Positions 52,056-60,794 of a stretch of DNA of 64,000 nucleotides are shown one piece after another. Origin of the DNA: Bacillus sp. FJAT-27264. Lineage in GTDB: Bacteria; Bacillota; Bacilli; Paenibacillales; Paenibacillaceae. Positions within the stretch are counted from its first letter, which is position 1; every line of letters starts with the position of its first letter. The notes below the pieces were generated by a model. The model searched no databases. It saw only the letters and a program-made list of their open reading frames with translations, and was not told where the DNA came from. The position numbers and the translations under genes were made by a program. The stretch is taken from the NCBI RefSeq assembly GCF_001682855.1, contig NZ_MAQW01000001.1, positions 204,442 to 268,441 on the forward strand, read 5' to 3'.

Positions 52056-54149
52056 TTGACACAAAGTACAGGCAAACGCCTGCTCCAATATGCACTAACC
52101 GCTAAAAAAACATTTATCGCAGCCTTGCTGCTGCTATCCATCGGCGTTGCGGCTGAGCTTGCCGGCCCCTTCATCGCCAAGAGCATGATCGACAATCATA
52201 TGCTCGCGATTGAGAAGCCTTATTTCAAAACCGCATCTTCGGAGGAAGCGGCGGTCTATAATAACGAGTATTACAAACGCGCCGACCGGTTCCAGCCGGG
52301 CGAGGCCAAAGGCCAGGAAATCCGCCTGTTGCAGGCTGGACGCAGCTTCTATTTTATCAACAGTCCTGTAGAGCAGCCCGATGGCGAACGCACCTTCCGT
52401 GACGGACAGCTTCATATCGTACGCGGCGGGAATGAGGTCACCTATCCGGCAGTCAAGCTTTCTGTGGATGATCTCTTCGCCTTCTACAAACCCGAACTGC
52501 CGGGCATTTATGAGTTGGTAGGGCTCTATGCCCTGTTCCTCGTGATCTCGATCTTCGCGGAATTTGGGAAAACCTACTGGCTGCAATCGTCAGCCAATCA
52601 GGTCATCCGTAAGCTGCGGACCGATGTCTATGCGCATATACAGCGTCTACCGGTCCACTTTTTTGACAACCTGCCTGCAGGCAAGGTCGTTTCCCGGGTC
52701 ACGAATGATACAGAAGCCATCAAGGATCTGTTCATCGCCGTCTTATCCAACTTCAGTACCGGTGTGATTAACATTATTGGTGTCTATATCGCACTGTTCC
52801 TGCTGGATGTCCAGCTTGGACTGGTCAGTCTCTTCATTATTCCGGCACTGATTCTTTGGATTGTTATCTACCGGAAGGTAGCAACTAAGTACAATACGAT
52901 CATCCGCTCCCGTCTGAGTGAGATCAACGCCATTATCAACGAATCCATTCAGGGGATGTCGATCATCCGGATTTTCCGCCGCCAGAAGGAGCGCAGCGAA
53001 GAGTTCGAGAAACTGAATGATGATTATCTGAAGTATCAGAACAAAATGCTTAATCTCAATGCGCTGACCTCGCACAATTTGGTCAACTCGATCCGCAGCC
53101 TGTCCTTTGTCCTTGTCCTGTGGTACTTTGGCTTTGGCAGTCTGGACGGCTCAACATTCGTCTCGCTGGGTGTGCTGTATGCCTTTGTCGATGTGCTGGG
53201 CCGGATGTTCCAGCCGATCACAGGTATGGTCAACCAGTTGGCGAACCTTGACAGCTCCATGGTCTCCGCAGGCCGTGTATTCACGCTGATGGATGAACCG
53301 GGAGAAGCTGTGACCGACGGGACTATGCCTCGCTACAAAGGCGATGTGGCCTTCAAGAATGTATCCTTCGCCTACAAAAAAGACTTTGTATTGCGTGATA
53401 TTTCTTTCGAAGCTCGTCCGGGTGAAACTGTCGCCCTGGTGGGACATACAGGTTCTGGTAAAAGCTCAATCATTAACCTGCTGTTCCGATTCTACGATCC
53501 GCAGAAAGGCTCTATCACGATTGACGGTCAAGAGGTCACGAGTCTTCCGAAGCAGTGGATCCGTAACCATATGGGGATCGTTCTACAGGACCCTTACCTG
53601 TTCACCGGCACCATTGCTTCCAACGTCAGTCTCGGAGATGAACGCATCTCACGTGAGCGTGTGGAACGGGCCCTGCGTGAGGTAGGTGCAGATAAACTGC
53701 TGGCCCATCTTCCGCAGGGCTTCGACGAACCGGTAGTGGAAAAAGGCAGCACGTTGTCCGCCGGACAGCGCCAGCTAATTTCCTTCGCACGGGCTCTGTC
53801 CTTCGATCCGGCGATTCTGATTCTGGATGAAGCAACCTCCAATATCGACACCGAGACGGAGAGCATTATCCAAGAAGCGCTGGAGGTACTGAAGAAAGGT
53901 CGTACCACCTTCATCATCGCCCACCGTCTCTCGACGATCCGCTCCGCAGACCAGATCCTGGTGCTGCACCGCGGAGAAATCGTAGAACGTGGCAGCCATG
54001 ATGAATTGATGGCACTCGGCGGAAGATACTTCCGCATGTATCAGCTCCAGGTTGGTGCTGCTGCAACCGAAAGTGCAAATCCTGTAGCAACAGGTGCAGG
54101 CCAACAGGCTTCTGCTGCTGGATTGCAGCCAGCATTTAAAAAAATGTAG
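52056..54149 (+). CDS. bmrD: BmrD, catalytic subunit of heterodimeric multidrug ABC exporter
   Basis: The protein matches YheH/BmrD: ELAGPFIAKSMIDNHMLAIEK at the first membrane segment, then a large extracytoplasmic insertion (about residues 50-150) before the second. Further matches are FFDNLPAGKVVSRVTNDTEA, Walker A GHTGSGKSS, signature TLSAGQRQL and an intact Walker B ILILDEATSNID. BmrCD exports Hoechst 33342, doxorubicin and other drugs in B. subtilis. A GTG at 52047 lies inside the AGGAGGTG ribosome site, so the TTG at 52056 is used (697 residues). The tail has an Ala/Ser/Gly-rich extension. Confidence 0.93.
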   Translation: MTQSTGKRLLQYALTAKKTFIAALLLLSIGVAAELAGPFIAKSMIDNHMLAIEKPYFKTASSEEAAVYNNEYYKRADRFQPGEAKGQEIRLLQAGRSFYFINSPVEQPDGERTFRDGQLHIVRGGNEVTYPAVKLSVDDLFAFYKPELPGIYELVGLYALFLVISIFAEFGKTYWLQSSANQVIRKLRTDVYAHIQRLPVHFFDNLPAGKVVSRVTNDTEAIKDLFIAVLSNFSTGVINIIGVYIALFLLDVQLGLVSLFIIPALILWIVIYRKVATKYNTIIRSRLSEINAIINESIQGMSIIRIFRRQKERSEEFEKLNDDYLKYQNKMLNLNALTSHNLVNSIRSLSFVLVLWYFGFGSLDGSTFVSLGVLYAFVDVLGRMFQPITGMVNQLANLDSSMVSAGRVFTLMDEPGEAVTDGTMPRYKGDVAFKNVSFAYKKDFVLRDISFEARPGETVALVGHTGSGKSSIINLLFRFYDPQKGSITIDGQEVTSLPKQWIRNHMGIVLQDPYLFTGTIASNVSLGDERISRERVERALREVGADKLLAHLPQGFDEPVVEKGSTLSAGQRQLISFARALSFDPAILILDEATSNIDTETESIIQEALEVLKKGRTTFIIAHRLSTIRSADQILVLHRGEIVERGSHDELMALGGRYFRMYQLQVGAAATESANPVATGAGQQASAAGLQPAFKKM

Positions 54150-54158
54150 TATGTTCAT

Positions 54159-54195
54159 GCCCCCTTTGCCTTTTTGGCGGAGGGGGCTTTTCTTT
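54159..54195 (+). terminator. Intrinsic terminator of bmrCD
   Basis: GCCCCCTTTGCC-TTTTT-GGCGGAGGGGGC followed by TTTTCTTTT, ten bases past the bmrD stop. Confidence 0.9.
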
Positions 54196-54391
54196 TCAAT
54201 GTTCTGTGAAAATAAACTATTAGACTGAAAAATAAAGGATTAGCCTGGCGGGCACTTCATTAAGCTAACGGGCAGGTTAGTTACATAGAGTGTAATTTAA
54301 TATTGAGAAGATAGAAACCTCTAGTTATTATTAAATCAAGGAATTATCTACATATTCTCTAATACCTATCATATTCTGAGGAGCAACCCGT

Positions 54392-54973
54392 ATGAGCGAA
54401 TTTAGTCAAAGTTATCATTTGTTAGGCAGCAAAGAAAAAGCAATTGAACTCATTAATCTTGCAGGTGAACAGGGTTTTGTATTTGAAGATAATAACCGGT
54501 GGACTACGTTTTTGATCTTGGGAGATGAATTTAGACCATCAGACTCTATTGTTGAATCCAATAAAGATTTGCTTGTTCATTATGTGTACGCCGAGGACCA
54601 TGGTTGGAGTCTGTCCATTTTCAAGCAGTCTGCTCTTATTTTTAAATTTGACTGTTCCTGGGACGAAACGAATATCGAGGATTTTGATTTCGATGAAGAG
54701 GAATTAGCTGAGATGTTTGACGATGGGGAAGTAAGTGCTCCTTCCAACGAAATTTTCGACCTGGATGTTATCAAAAAACTAGTCGAAGAGGCTGGTAATG
54801 ATTCATCTGACTTGGAAGTACTATTTACGAAAGATCACGAAGTTATTTTTGCTATGGAGAGCCCATGTGCTTATCAGATTGCTGAGAAACTTGGTATTTT
54901 CAATTATGCTTGGATTTCTGCTGATTCTCTCGATAGCGACGATGGTTTCTACAAAAATGTAATTAAAGTTTAA
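54392..54973 (+). CDS. Acidic hypothetical protein, 193 residues
   Basis: A soluble, very acidic protein (cluster EDFDFDEEELAEMFDDGE near residue 95) starting MSEFSQSYHLLGSKEKAIEL. GAGGAG lies eight bases before the ATG. It is AT-rich compared with bmrCD. The composition recalls immunity or phage-accessory proteins, but no family is recognised. It stands alone between bmrCD and repeat A. Confidence 0.65.
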   Translation: MSEFSQSYHLLGSKEKAIELINLAGEQGFVFEDNNRWTTFLILGDEFRPSDSIVESNKDLLVHYVYAEDHGWSLSIFKQSALIFKFDCSWDETNIEDFDFDEEELAEMFDDGEVSAPSNEIFDLDVIKKLVEEAGNDSSDLEVLFTKDHEVIFAMESPCAYQIAEKLGIFNYAWISADSLDSDDGFYKNVIKV

Positions 54974-55086
54974 AGGCCGGCAGGAAGCTTTCACTAAATT
55001 CAGCGAATAGAAGAGTTAAACAGATAAGAAATAGGGGAACTACACGATCACAAGTCGACACTTCATCGGGATAATTGCCTGAGCCC

Positions 55087-55470
55087 ACGTCCGAAGCTTA
55101 AGGGGCTTTTATAACGGGAAAATATACCGTTAAATGTTTAACTTCAGCTTATTCATTATAAATAAAGGGAATTTCTCCAGTTAAAAATCTCATTTATCCG
55201 TAATTTGGGTGGTCACGAGGTGATTAACGGGAGATTTTCCAGTTATTTTAGAAAATACAGGGTTTTTAATAAAAATAACAGGAGCCATTCCCGTTATTTC
55301 TATACCTTATAGAGTGAAGTTGAGCCTTCCGGTGCATTTGTCACCTGAATGAGTGAAATCCTTGTGAACCAAGGGTTCATTTTGAACTTTAGGGTACGAG
55401 AAGCCCATTATTTACTCATCGGAGTTATTTGCGAAAATTTACGTTGTGTCTTTTAATGCATTTTATATAG
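55087..55470 (+). repeat. Dispersed intergenic repeat A, copy 2
   Basis: It aligns along its length with the reverse complement of 25588-25978. Both ends fade together, near CGTCCGAAGCTTAA on the left and TTTTATATAG on the right. It fills most of the 618-base gap 54974-55591. A short frame MSEILVNQGFILNF... has an in-frame counterpart in copy 1 (MSGEILVDQGFILRF...), but neither has a ribosome site. Confidence 0.85.
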
Positions 55471-55507
55471 AATTTAAACTTAAACTCCTCTCCGATGTAA
55501 AAAATAT

Positions 55508-55536
55508 TTGACACGATGTGAAATTAAATATATTCT
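55508..55536 (+). promoter_or_regulatory. Promoter of the XRE operon, with flanking inverted repeat
   Basis: TTGACA (55508-55513), 17 bases, TATTCT (55531-55536). CGATGTGAAA (55514-55523) and TTTACATCATG (55550-55560) are inverted repeats flanking the -10, a plausible operator for the XRE regulator encoded in the operon. Confidence 0.65.
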
Positions 55537-55591
55537 GTGTATATAATTCTTTACATCATGTTAAATAAAACAGACATAAAGGAGATGCCTC

Positions 55592-56029
55592 ATGACGTAT
55601 CACTCCAAAAAAGCAATCGTATCCATCCTCACCTCCCTTCTTGTTTTCCTTTATCTTTTTATCGGTATCCAGGGGGCGAGTTCCGCAGGAGTAGAATCTC
55701 TGCCACAGCTTTGGGGAGTCTTCTTCCTGAAATGGATCGTAATCGAGGTTTTAGCGAAGATGGTGATCCTGATTGTTTTCAATATTTTGAACAGGTTAGC
55801 TACACGAGAAGCAGAACCTTCCTTTGCCGATGAACGTGATCGAATGATTGAGCTGAAAGCGGTCAGAAACTTTTGCTTTATGTTTTCCTTTGGTTTTTTT
55901 GTCGCAATGGGTGCACTAGCGATTCATCAACCCCTCTCAGTTATGTTCAATACCCTGGCAATAGACTTCTTTCTCTCCGGCCTAGTCTTGAACCTGTCCT
56001 ACATCTTCTATTATCAGAGAGGATTTTGA
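55592..56029 (+). CDS. Four-helix membrane protein, DUF2178-like, of the XRE operon
   Basis: The 145-residue protein has four hydrophobic segments (about 8-28, 42-66, 90-112, 118-140) and a cytoplasmic loop with ADERDRMIELKAVRNF. This DERD-containing loop is typical of membrane proteins paired with small XRE regulators (DUF2178-like). AAAGGAG precedes the ATG. The regulator gene begins one base after its stop. Confidence 0.75.
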   Translation: MTYHSKKAIVSILTSLLVFLYLFIGIQGASSAGVESLPQLWGVFFLKWIVIEVLAKMVILIVFNILNRLATREAEPSFADERDRMIELKAVRNFCFMFSFGFFVAMGALAIHQPLSVMFNTLAIDFFLSGLVLNLSYIFYYQRGF

Positions 56030-56030
56030 A

Positions 56031-56291
56031 ATGAAGAAGAACTTGGTCAAGAATAACATACGGCAATTACGATTTATGAAACATGAGATGACCCAGCAGC
56101 AATTGGCCGATCGGGTCGGTGTGACAAGGCAGACCATCGTTGCTATTGAAAAGGAGAAGTACTCCCCTTCGCTCGAACTGGCGTTTCTGATTGCTCAAGT
56201 GTTTGAGCTGCCGCTGGAGGATATCTTTTCTTTTCACCCACAAGGAACTGACAGCAGCCAAGTAACATCACTAGAGGAAGAAGGGAAATAA
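56031..56291 (+). CDS. Small XRE-family transcriptional regulator
   Basis: The 86-residue protein is almost entirely one helix-turn-helix: IRQLRFMKHEMTQQQLADRV, TRQTIVAIEKEKYSPSLELA. It probably represses its own operon from the inverted repeat at the promoter. It lies one base after the membrane-protein gene and three bases before the oxidoreductase gene. Confidence 0.88.
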   Translation: MKKNLVKNNIRQLRFMKHEMTQQQLADRVGVTRQTIVAIEKEKYSPSLELAFLIAQVFELPLEDIFSFHPQGTDSSQVTSLEEEGK

Positions 56292-56294
56292 CAT

Positions 56295-57185
56295 ATGAAG
56301 GCTGCGATATGTACGAAATACGGGACACCGGATGTTATTCAGATTAAAGAAGTCAAAACACCGACTGTTCAAGACGACCAGGTATTGATCAAAGTGCATG
56401 CAACGACCGTAACTTCTGGTGACTGTGTCTTGCGTACCAGCAAGATGCTGCTAATGAGGCTGCTCTTTGGTCTCACAAAACCAAGAAAAGCTATCCTGGG
56501 AAGTGAATTATCCGGGACAATCGAGGCTGTCGGTAAGAACGTCACCAAATTCAAACAAGGTGATTCCATCATTGCCTACACCGGGATGAAGGTTGGCGCT
56601 CATGCTGAATATATAACCCTTTCCGAAAATGCCGTGCTCACGACAATACCGAAAAACATGACGTTTGAGGAAGGTGCAGCTATTGCCTTCGGTGGTACGA
56701 CGGCTCTGTACTTTCTCCGAAAAGGAAACATTCACAGGGTTCAAAACGTGCTCATCTTTGGTGCTTCTGGAGCCGTGGGTACTTCCGCTATTCAGCTGGC
56801 TAAGCACTTCGGAGCCACTGTTACCGCTGTATGCAGCAGCCGCAACTTTGAACTGGTTAGGTCGCTCGGAGCTGATCATGTCATTGACTATACTCAAGAG
56901 GATTTTTCGAAAAAAGGGACGCTCTATGATCTTATCTTTGATGCCGTCGGCAAAAGCCCAAAATCGAGCAGCAAACAGGCATTAACCCTAAGCGGCAAAT
57001 ACATTTCGGTAGCAAGCGGGTTGGCCAAAGAAAACCTTTCGGACTTGATTCTTCTTAAAGAGCTTGTGGAAGCCGGAGAATGGAAATCGGTCATCGATCA
57101 ATGTTATCCCTTCGAACAAATTTCCCAGGCTCATGCTTACGTTGAAAAGGGACATAAAAGAGGGAATGTGGTCATAACATTGTAG
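56295..57185 (+). CDS. Zinc-independent MDR oxidoreductase (quinone reductase-like)
   Basis: The 296-residue protein is of the medium-chain dehydrogenase/reductase superfamily. The NADPH-binding motif is ASGAVGTSAIQLAKHFGA (about residue 156). The catalytic zinc ligands of alcohol dehydrogenases are absent, so it is of the quinone oxidoreductase/enoyl reductase type. It ends with YVEKGHKRGNVVITL. It is third in the membrane-protein/XRE operon, separated by 3 bases from the regulator gene. Confidence 0.88.
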   Translation: MKAAICTKYGTPDVIQIKEVKTPTVQDDQVLIKVHATTVTSGDCVLRTSKMLLMRLLFGLTKPRKAILGSELSGTIEAVGKNVTKFKQGDSIIAYTGMKVGAHAEYITLSENAVLTTIPKNMTFEEGAAIAFGGTTALYFLRKGNIHRVQNVLIFGASGAVGTSAIQLAKHFGATVTAVCSSRNFELVRSLGADHVIDYTQEDFSKKGTLYDLIFDAVGKSPKSSSKQALTLSGKYISVASGLAKENLSDLILLKELVEAGEWKSVIDQCYPFEQISQAHAYVEKGHKRGNVVITL

Positions 57186-57342
57186 TCGTCAGATGGGTGA
57201 AGTGTGGAGGAATGAAGCCGCTGTGAGCCTGTGATGGATAAATGAGGGCGATTCACTTGGCGCATCCTTATTTCGGATACCCACGTTGCGAACAGCCCTG
57301 CAGGTGGCAGGTTACCCGGCACTGGGTGTGTTAAAAAGAAAG

Positions 57343-57368
57343 CCTTGTGGGATTTCATGCCCCCAAGG
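57343..57368 (-). terminator. Intrinsic terminator of the 144-residue gene
   Basis: CCTTGGGGG-CATGAAAT-CCCACAAGG (57368-57343) followed by CTTTCTTTTT on the minus strand. It may also limit the facing operon. Confidence 0.7.
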
Positions 57369-57395
57369 TCTCACATTTAAGTTAGTATTAATTTT

Positions 57396-57830
57396 TCAAG
57401 AGAGTGATAAGTATCTTCTGTCATAAATATTCCAGTAATTCTCTCGTTTACAAAGCGAGTTATATCGACTACTATTCTTCCAATCGTCAGTGTAGATGGA
57501 ATGGAATTCAGCTTTCTCCACATCAAAGTAATATTTTTCCAGTTCTACTACTTGAATTGTGTTTAAGTTATTCTCATTCATTATTAAATTTATAGCCGTT
57601 ACATATAATGATTCAGTTTCTAAATAATGTTCTAACAGAAATTTCTCAGCTGAGAATACTTTTCCCACTTCACTTATTGAAGTCCATTCTTCATTTTTAT
57701 ACACTCCTTTTATACGATTAGTTGGGTCATATTTAGTAATCCTCCAAAAGAATTTGTACATATTAATCTCCGATCCTATAAAACCTAAATATTTCGCTAA
57801 CATATCTGTTTCTTTATTTATTAGTTTCAA
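57396..57830 (-). CDS. Hypothetical protein, 144 residues, AT-rich
   Basis: A soluble protein rich in Asn, Tyr, Lys and Glu (for example ETDMLAKYLGFIGSEINMYK, and WNIYDRRYLSLS at the end). Base composition is far more AT-rich than surrounding genes, a sign of recent transfer. The TTG start at 57830 is preceded by AAAAGGT at seven bases. No family recognised. It sits between the XRE operon and the methyltransferase gene on the opposite strand to the operon. Confidence 0.55.
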   Translation of the reverse strand: MKLINKETDMLAKYLGFIGSEINMYKFFWRITKYDPTNRIKGVYKNEEWTSISEVGKVFSAEKFLLEHYLETESLYVTAINLIMNENNLNTIQVVELEKYYFDVEKAEFHSIYTDDWKNSSRYNSLCKRENYWNIYDRRYLSLS

Positions 57831-57997
57831 AGGGCGACCTTTTACTTGAGTTTTTAAAACATTAGCTCTGACGAAAACTGCTCCTTAAGACTTTGCAAAA
57901 AGACATTATTCGGCAAAGAACTAAATTTGAGAAAGATCCACAAAAAAGGCTTATAAAACAGACCCGTCGGATCCATCTTATAAACCTGTCGTCTTCC

Positions 57998-58606
57998 TTA
58001 TTTCTTAACGATATAATCGACAAATCCCTGCCGAATGCGTTCGCCTTCATAGATTCTCTCCAATGTACGGTCTTCTTTGAACAAGACTTCCATATTTCCA
58101 AATAAGGGATCTGTTTCAGAAGCTGTATAGTAGGAATGAATGACCGGCTGATCGTCATCAAACTGTTCATACTGGTGGTCACCAAGGTGAGGACCTTCCC
58201 CGCAGCGAAAATCGTTCACTGTAAGAAAATTAACGAACAGCAATCCCCCCGGTTTCAGTGTCCGGATCATCTCTTGCAGGGACTGCGAAACCTCATCTTT
58301 TCTCATATGAAATATGGAATTATAGGAGTAGACGAAGCTGAAGGATTCATCGGGAAAAGGTAAGTTTCGCATATCCCCACGCTCTATGTTCAATTGATGC
58401 CCTCTTTCGTGTTCGTAAGCCTCGGCTTGCGCTATAGCAATAGGATCGAATTCAATACCGCGGGTAGTATATCCATTTTGGGCAAACAACCCTAAAGAAG
58501 GGCTGTCTCCTCCCGCGCCGCAATCCAGCACAGTTCGTTCTAGTCCGGTCTCATTGCAGTAGCTAAGGTAACGGTATAGCGGTATATGCTTGAAGATTTC
58601 GTTCAT
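57998..58606 (-). CDS. Class I SAM-dependent methyltransferase
   Basis: The 202-residue protein is a Methyltransf_11/25-like enzyme: SAM loop VLDCGAGGDSPSLGLFAQNG (about residue 27), acidic GIEFDPIAIAQAE, then GDMRNLPFPDESFSFVYSYN and LKPGGLLFVNFL. The target is unknown. The longer frame to 58654 overlaps the upstream gene. The ATG at 58606 lies eight bases past GAGGAG and forms a 4-base ATGA overlap with the HEPN-like gene, so the two are coupled. Confidence 0.85.
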   Translation of the reverse strand: MNEIFKHIPLYRYLSYCNETGLERTVLDCGAGGDSPSLGLFAQNGYTTRGIEFDPIAIAQAEAYEHERGHQLNIERGDMRNLPFPDESFSFVYSYNSIFHMRKDEVSQSLQEMIRTLKPGGLLFVNFLTVNDFRCGEGPHLGDHQYEQFDDDQPVIHSYYTASETDPLFGNMEVLFKEDRTLERIYEGERIRQGFVDYIVKK

Positions 58607-59067
58607 ATCAAATGCTCCTCTTCCAGACCCAGCTTCGCGTATAACTCTGTACAATACCCCTGCAAGGTCTTTTCCAGTTTACATGCTTTATTCTTGAATC
58701 GTTTCAGCTCACGCAGCATTTGAGATCTTCCCGCTGAGGTGAAGGTCTCCTGAATTCGCTCTTTGAAATAATCGTGGACAATATGATTACGCTGCTTCCA
58801 AACCTCTTGTAATTGAGCCGTTTCTTCTTCAGAGAACGGAAAGTGATGCTGGATTTCTTTGATGAGTTGGCCGAGGGAGTTGCTGAGTTTGCGCTGGTAC
58901 AGATCTGTAAGATCGGCTTCCGTGGGCGTCTTCCCTTGCGAAAGCTTGGTCAATAGAAGCAGGTTCGTGAGCTGCTGCTCCAGCGCCTGACAATAATAGA
59001 CTGCCAAGCCAAAATAGGCAAACAGTTCCTTAGATTGTTCACTCTCCGGTATTCTGGTATCCTTCAT
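58603..59067 (-). CDS. HEPN-like protein with RX4HXY motif
   Basis: The 154-residue all-helical protein contains RNHIVHDY near residue 93, an exact RX4HXY match to the catalytic motif of HEPN ribonucleases such as HepT toxins. The N-terminal helix FAYFGLAVYYCQALEQQL and a glutamate-rich middle also suit the fold. No MNT antitoxin gene is adjacent; the coupled partner is a methyltransferase. Some HEPN-fold proteins are not toxins, so nuclease activity is inference. GGGAGG precedes the ATG. Confidence 0.65.
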   Translation of the reverse strand: MKDTRIPESEQSKELFAYFGLAVYYCQALEQQLTNLLLLTKLSQGKTPTEADLTDLYQRKLSNSLGQLIKEIQHHFPFSEEETAQLQEVWKQRNHIVHDYFKERIQETFTSAGRSQMLRELKRFKNKACKLEKTLQGYCTELYAKLGLEEEHLI

Positions 59068-59127
59068 CGTTCCTCCCGTTCAGTATCTTTGGATTTTGAA
59101 TACACCTCTGATTTTTAGATAGAACTG

Positions 59128-59841
59128 TTAATTTTTATTCATATCTCTCTTGCCTGCTATGTAGCCATAGAATCCGATCAATAATGCTGTATATATTGAA
59201 ATGTGAAGGAAAGATATCAGCACATCCACCCCAGGGATCTGGTCGGCATTCATCATGGCATCCATGACTGGAGACACCGGTGGGAGTAGTAGTCGCAGAT
59301 AGGTCAGAGAGCCTGGTAAGAACTCAGTGATCTTCGTACCACCAATGGAAACTATGATCACACCAAGCATGATTCCGGTAGCATGACTGGCTTTCTTGAT
59401 TATGGACGATTGCAGGAACAGTGAGATCGCTATCCCCAACATTCCGAGCAGCGCATGACCAACAAAAGCGAGCATGATTCGATATAGCCCTGTTTGTTCA
59501 TCAAAGCGTCCAGCCGCCAGCGGATATACAACGATCAGCACGGCCAGCAGCAAAGTCAGAACCCCAAGTGTGAGGAGACATCCCATATTATATTTTCTGA
59601 TACTGCGCAAATGAACGGTTGTCAGTTGTCTCTGTACCGGGTGTTCATGGTTTAGAAAGCTCAAACCCAGCCAAGCGCAGCCGATGAATAGGATTACAGC
59701 TGTAGCAGCATAGCTGTTCATCACTGGATTGGGTGTATACGAATACAGCACCAGAACGGCAATAATGATGCCTGCAAAAGGGGTAAAGTAACGCTGGGAA
59801 AGCGTATAACTCCGCAGCATATACACAACAAGCGCTGTCAC
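59128..59841 (-). CDS. ABC-2-type transporter permease
   Basis: The 237-residue protein has six hydrophobic segments and begins TALVVYMLRSYTLSQRYFTPF. It follows the ATPase gene with a 4-base GTGA overlap, so it is the membrane partner of that ATPase. This kind of pair exports peptides, lipids or antibiotics or gives self-resistance. The 60 bases to the next gene (HEPN-like) hold no hairpin, so one operon is possible. Confidence 0.85.
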   Translation of the reverse strand: MTALVVYMLRSYTLSQRYFTPFAGIIIAVLVLYSYTPNPVMNSYAATAVILFIGCAWLGLSFLNHEHPVQRQLTTVHLRSIRKYNMGCLLTLGVLTLLLAVLIVVYPLAAGRFDEQTGLYRIMLAFVGHALLGMLGIAISLFLQSSIIKKASHATGIMLGVIIVSIGGTKITEFLPGSLTYLRLLLPPVSPVMDAMMNADQIPGVDVLISFLHISIYTALLIGFYGYIAGKRDMNKN

Positions 59842-60794
59842 GACTTTCCGCCCCCTTCAGGGGTCTTGGGATTCATCCACTGCTCCAAGCCTGACCAGCC
59901 ATCGCGTGGTTCCACAGATACAACAGATCCTCCCCGCTCCAGCACCCGACGCAAGTAATCATCCGATACCGCAGCATCCACGGTCAGTCCCAGACAGGGC
60001 TGATCACGTAATTCTGTCACGGCTTGCATGGAAAGAAACCCCGGCTGTTCCCGCCAATGGAGGAGTTCTTCTTCTTGCAAATGCTTGAATACTATGTATG
60101 TTGCAGGACGTGCGGATAACCCCTCCATTCCCAGCTGCGTTCGTATAGTTCGTCCGGCTTGCAGAATGTGCAGATGATCAGCAAGGGCCTCCACCCATTG
60201 CGGCTCATGAACAGAGAATACCACGGCCGTCCTCTTCTCCTTCCGTTCACGCAACAACTGAACAAGCGTATTTTGCGCAGAAAGGTCAAGACCTGACATC
60301 GGTTCATCCAGCAAAAGCAACTCCGGCTCTATAAGCAAGCTTTGAATCAGGTTTATCTTCTGCAGCATCCCTTTGGAAAAGTTAATCATCGGCTGCCCCC
60401 GGAAAGGTGCCAGATGAAACAGTTCCAGTAACTCCGCCATTCGTTCTTCAATCTCAGCGCTAGATAACCCGCGTATTCTTCCCATACTGCGTAAATACTG
60501 CTCCGGTGTGAATTTCAGCCCTGGAAACGCCTCAGGCGCATAACCAATTACCAGGTCAGCTTTCCTGAGGATGACTCCCGATGTAACCTGAACCAGACCT
60601 GCGAGAATGGACAACAGGGTACTTTTGCCGGAACCATTTCGTCCAATCAGCGCAGTAATATTTCCTGGCCGAATACTCATCGACACTTCTTGGAGCACCA
60701 GGCGCCCTGTAAACATTTTGCTCACAGCTTCAAGTTCTGTACAGGCAGCCTCGGCTGGGCTTTCAGCTATGCCCTTTCCTCTTTTAATCCCCAT
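59838..60794 (-). CDS. ABC transporter ATP-binding protein of export type
   Basis: The 318-residue protein has Walker A GRNGSGKST (about residue 52), Q-loop IGYAPEAF, signature NFSKGMLQK, Walker B LLLLDEPMSGLD and switch histidine VFSVHEPQW. The first signature glycine is replaced by lysine (FSKGM), common in BcrA/CcmA-type exporters. A C-terminal extension (about 230-318) has no recognised domain. The ATG at 60794 has GGTGG upstream and lies inside the end of the 51-residue frame, which suggests translational coupling. Confidence 0.9.
   Translation of the reverse strand: MGIKRGKGIAESPAEAACTELEAVSKMFTGRLVLQEVSMSIRPGNITALIGRNGSGKSTLLSILAGLVQVTSGVILRKADLVIGYAPEAFPGLKFTPEQYLRSMGRIRGLSSAEIEERMAELLELFHLAPFRGQPMINFSKGMLQKINLIQSLLIEPELLLLDEPMSGLDLSAQNTLVQLLRERKEKRTAVVFSVHEPQWVEALADHLHILQAGRTIRTQLGMEGLSARPATYIVFKHLQEEELLHWREQPGFLSMQAVTELRDQPCLGLTVDAAVSDDYLRRVLERGGSVVSVEPRDGWSGLEQWMNPKTPEGGGKS

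Noticed and set aside
57862..58185. 107-codon frame overlapping the methyltransferase 3' end
   Set aside because: It is out of frame with the methyltransferase, which has clear SAM motifs.
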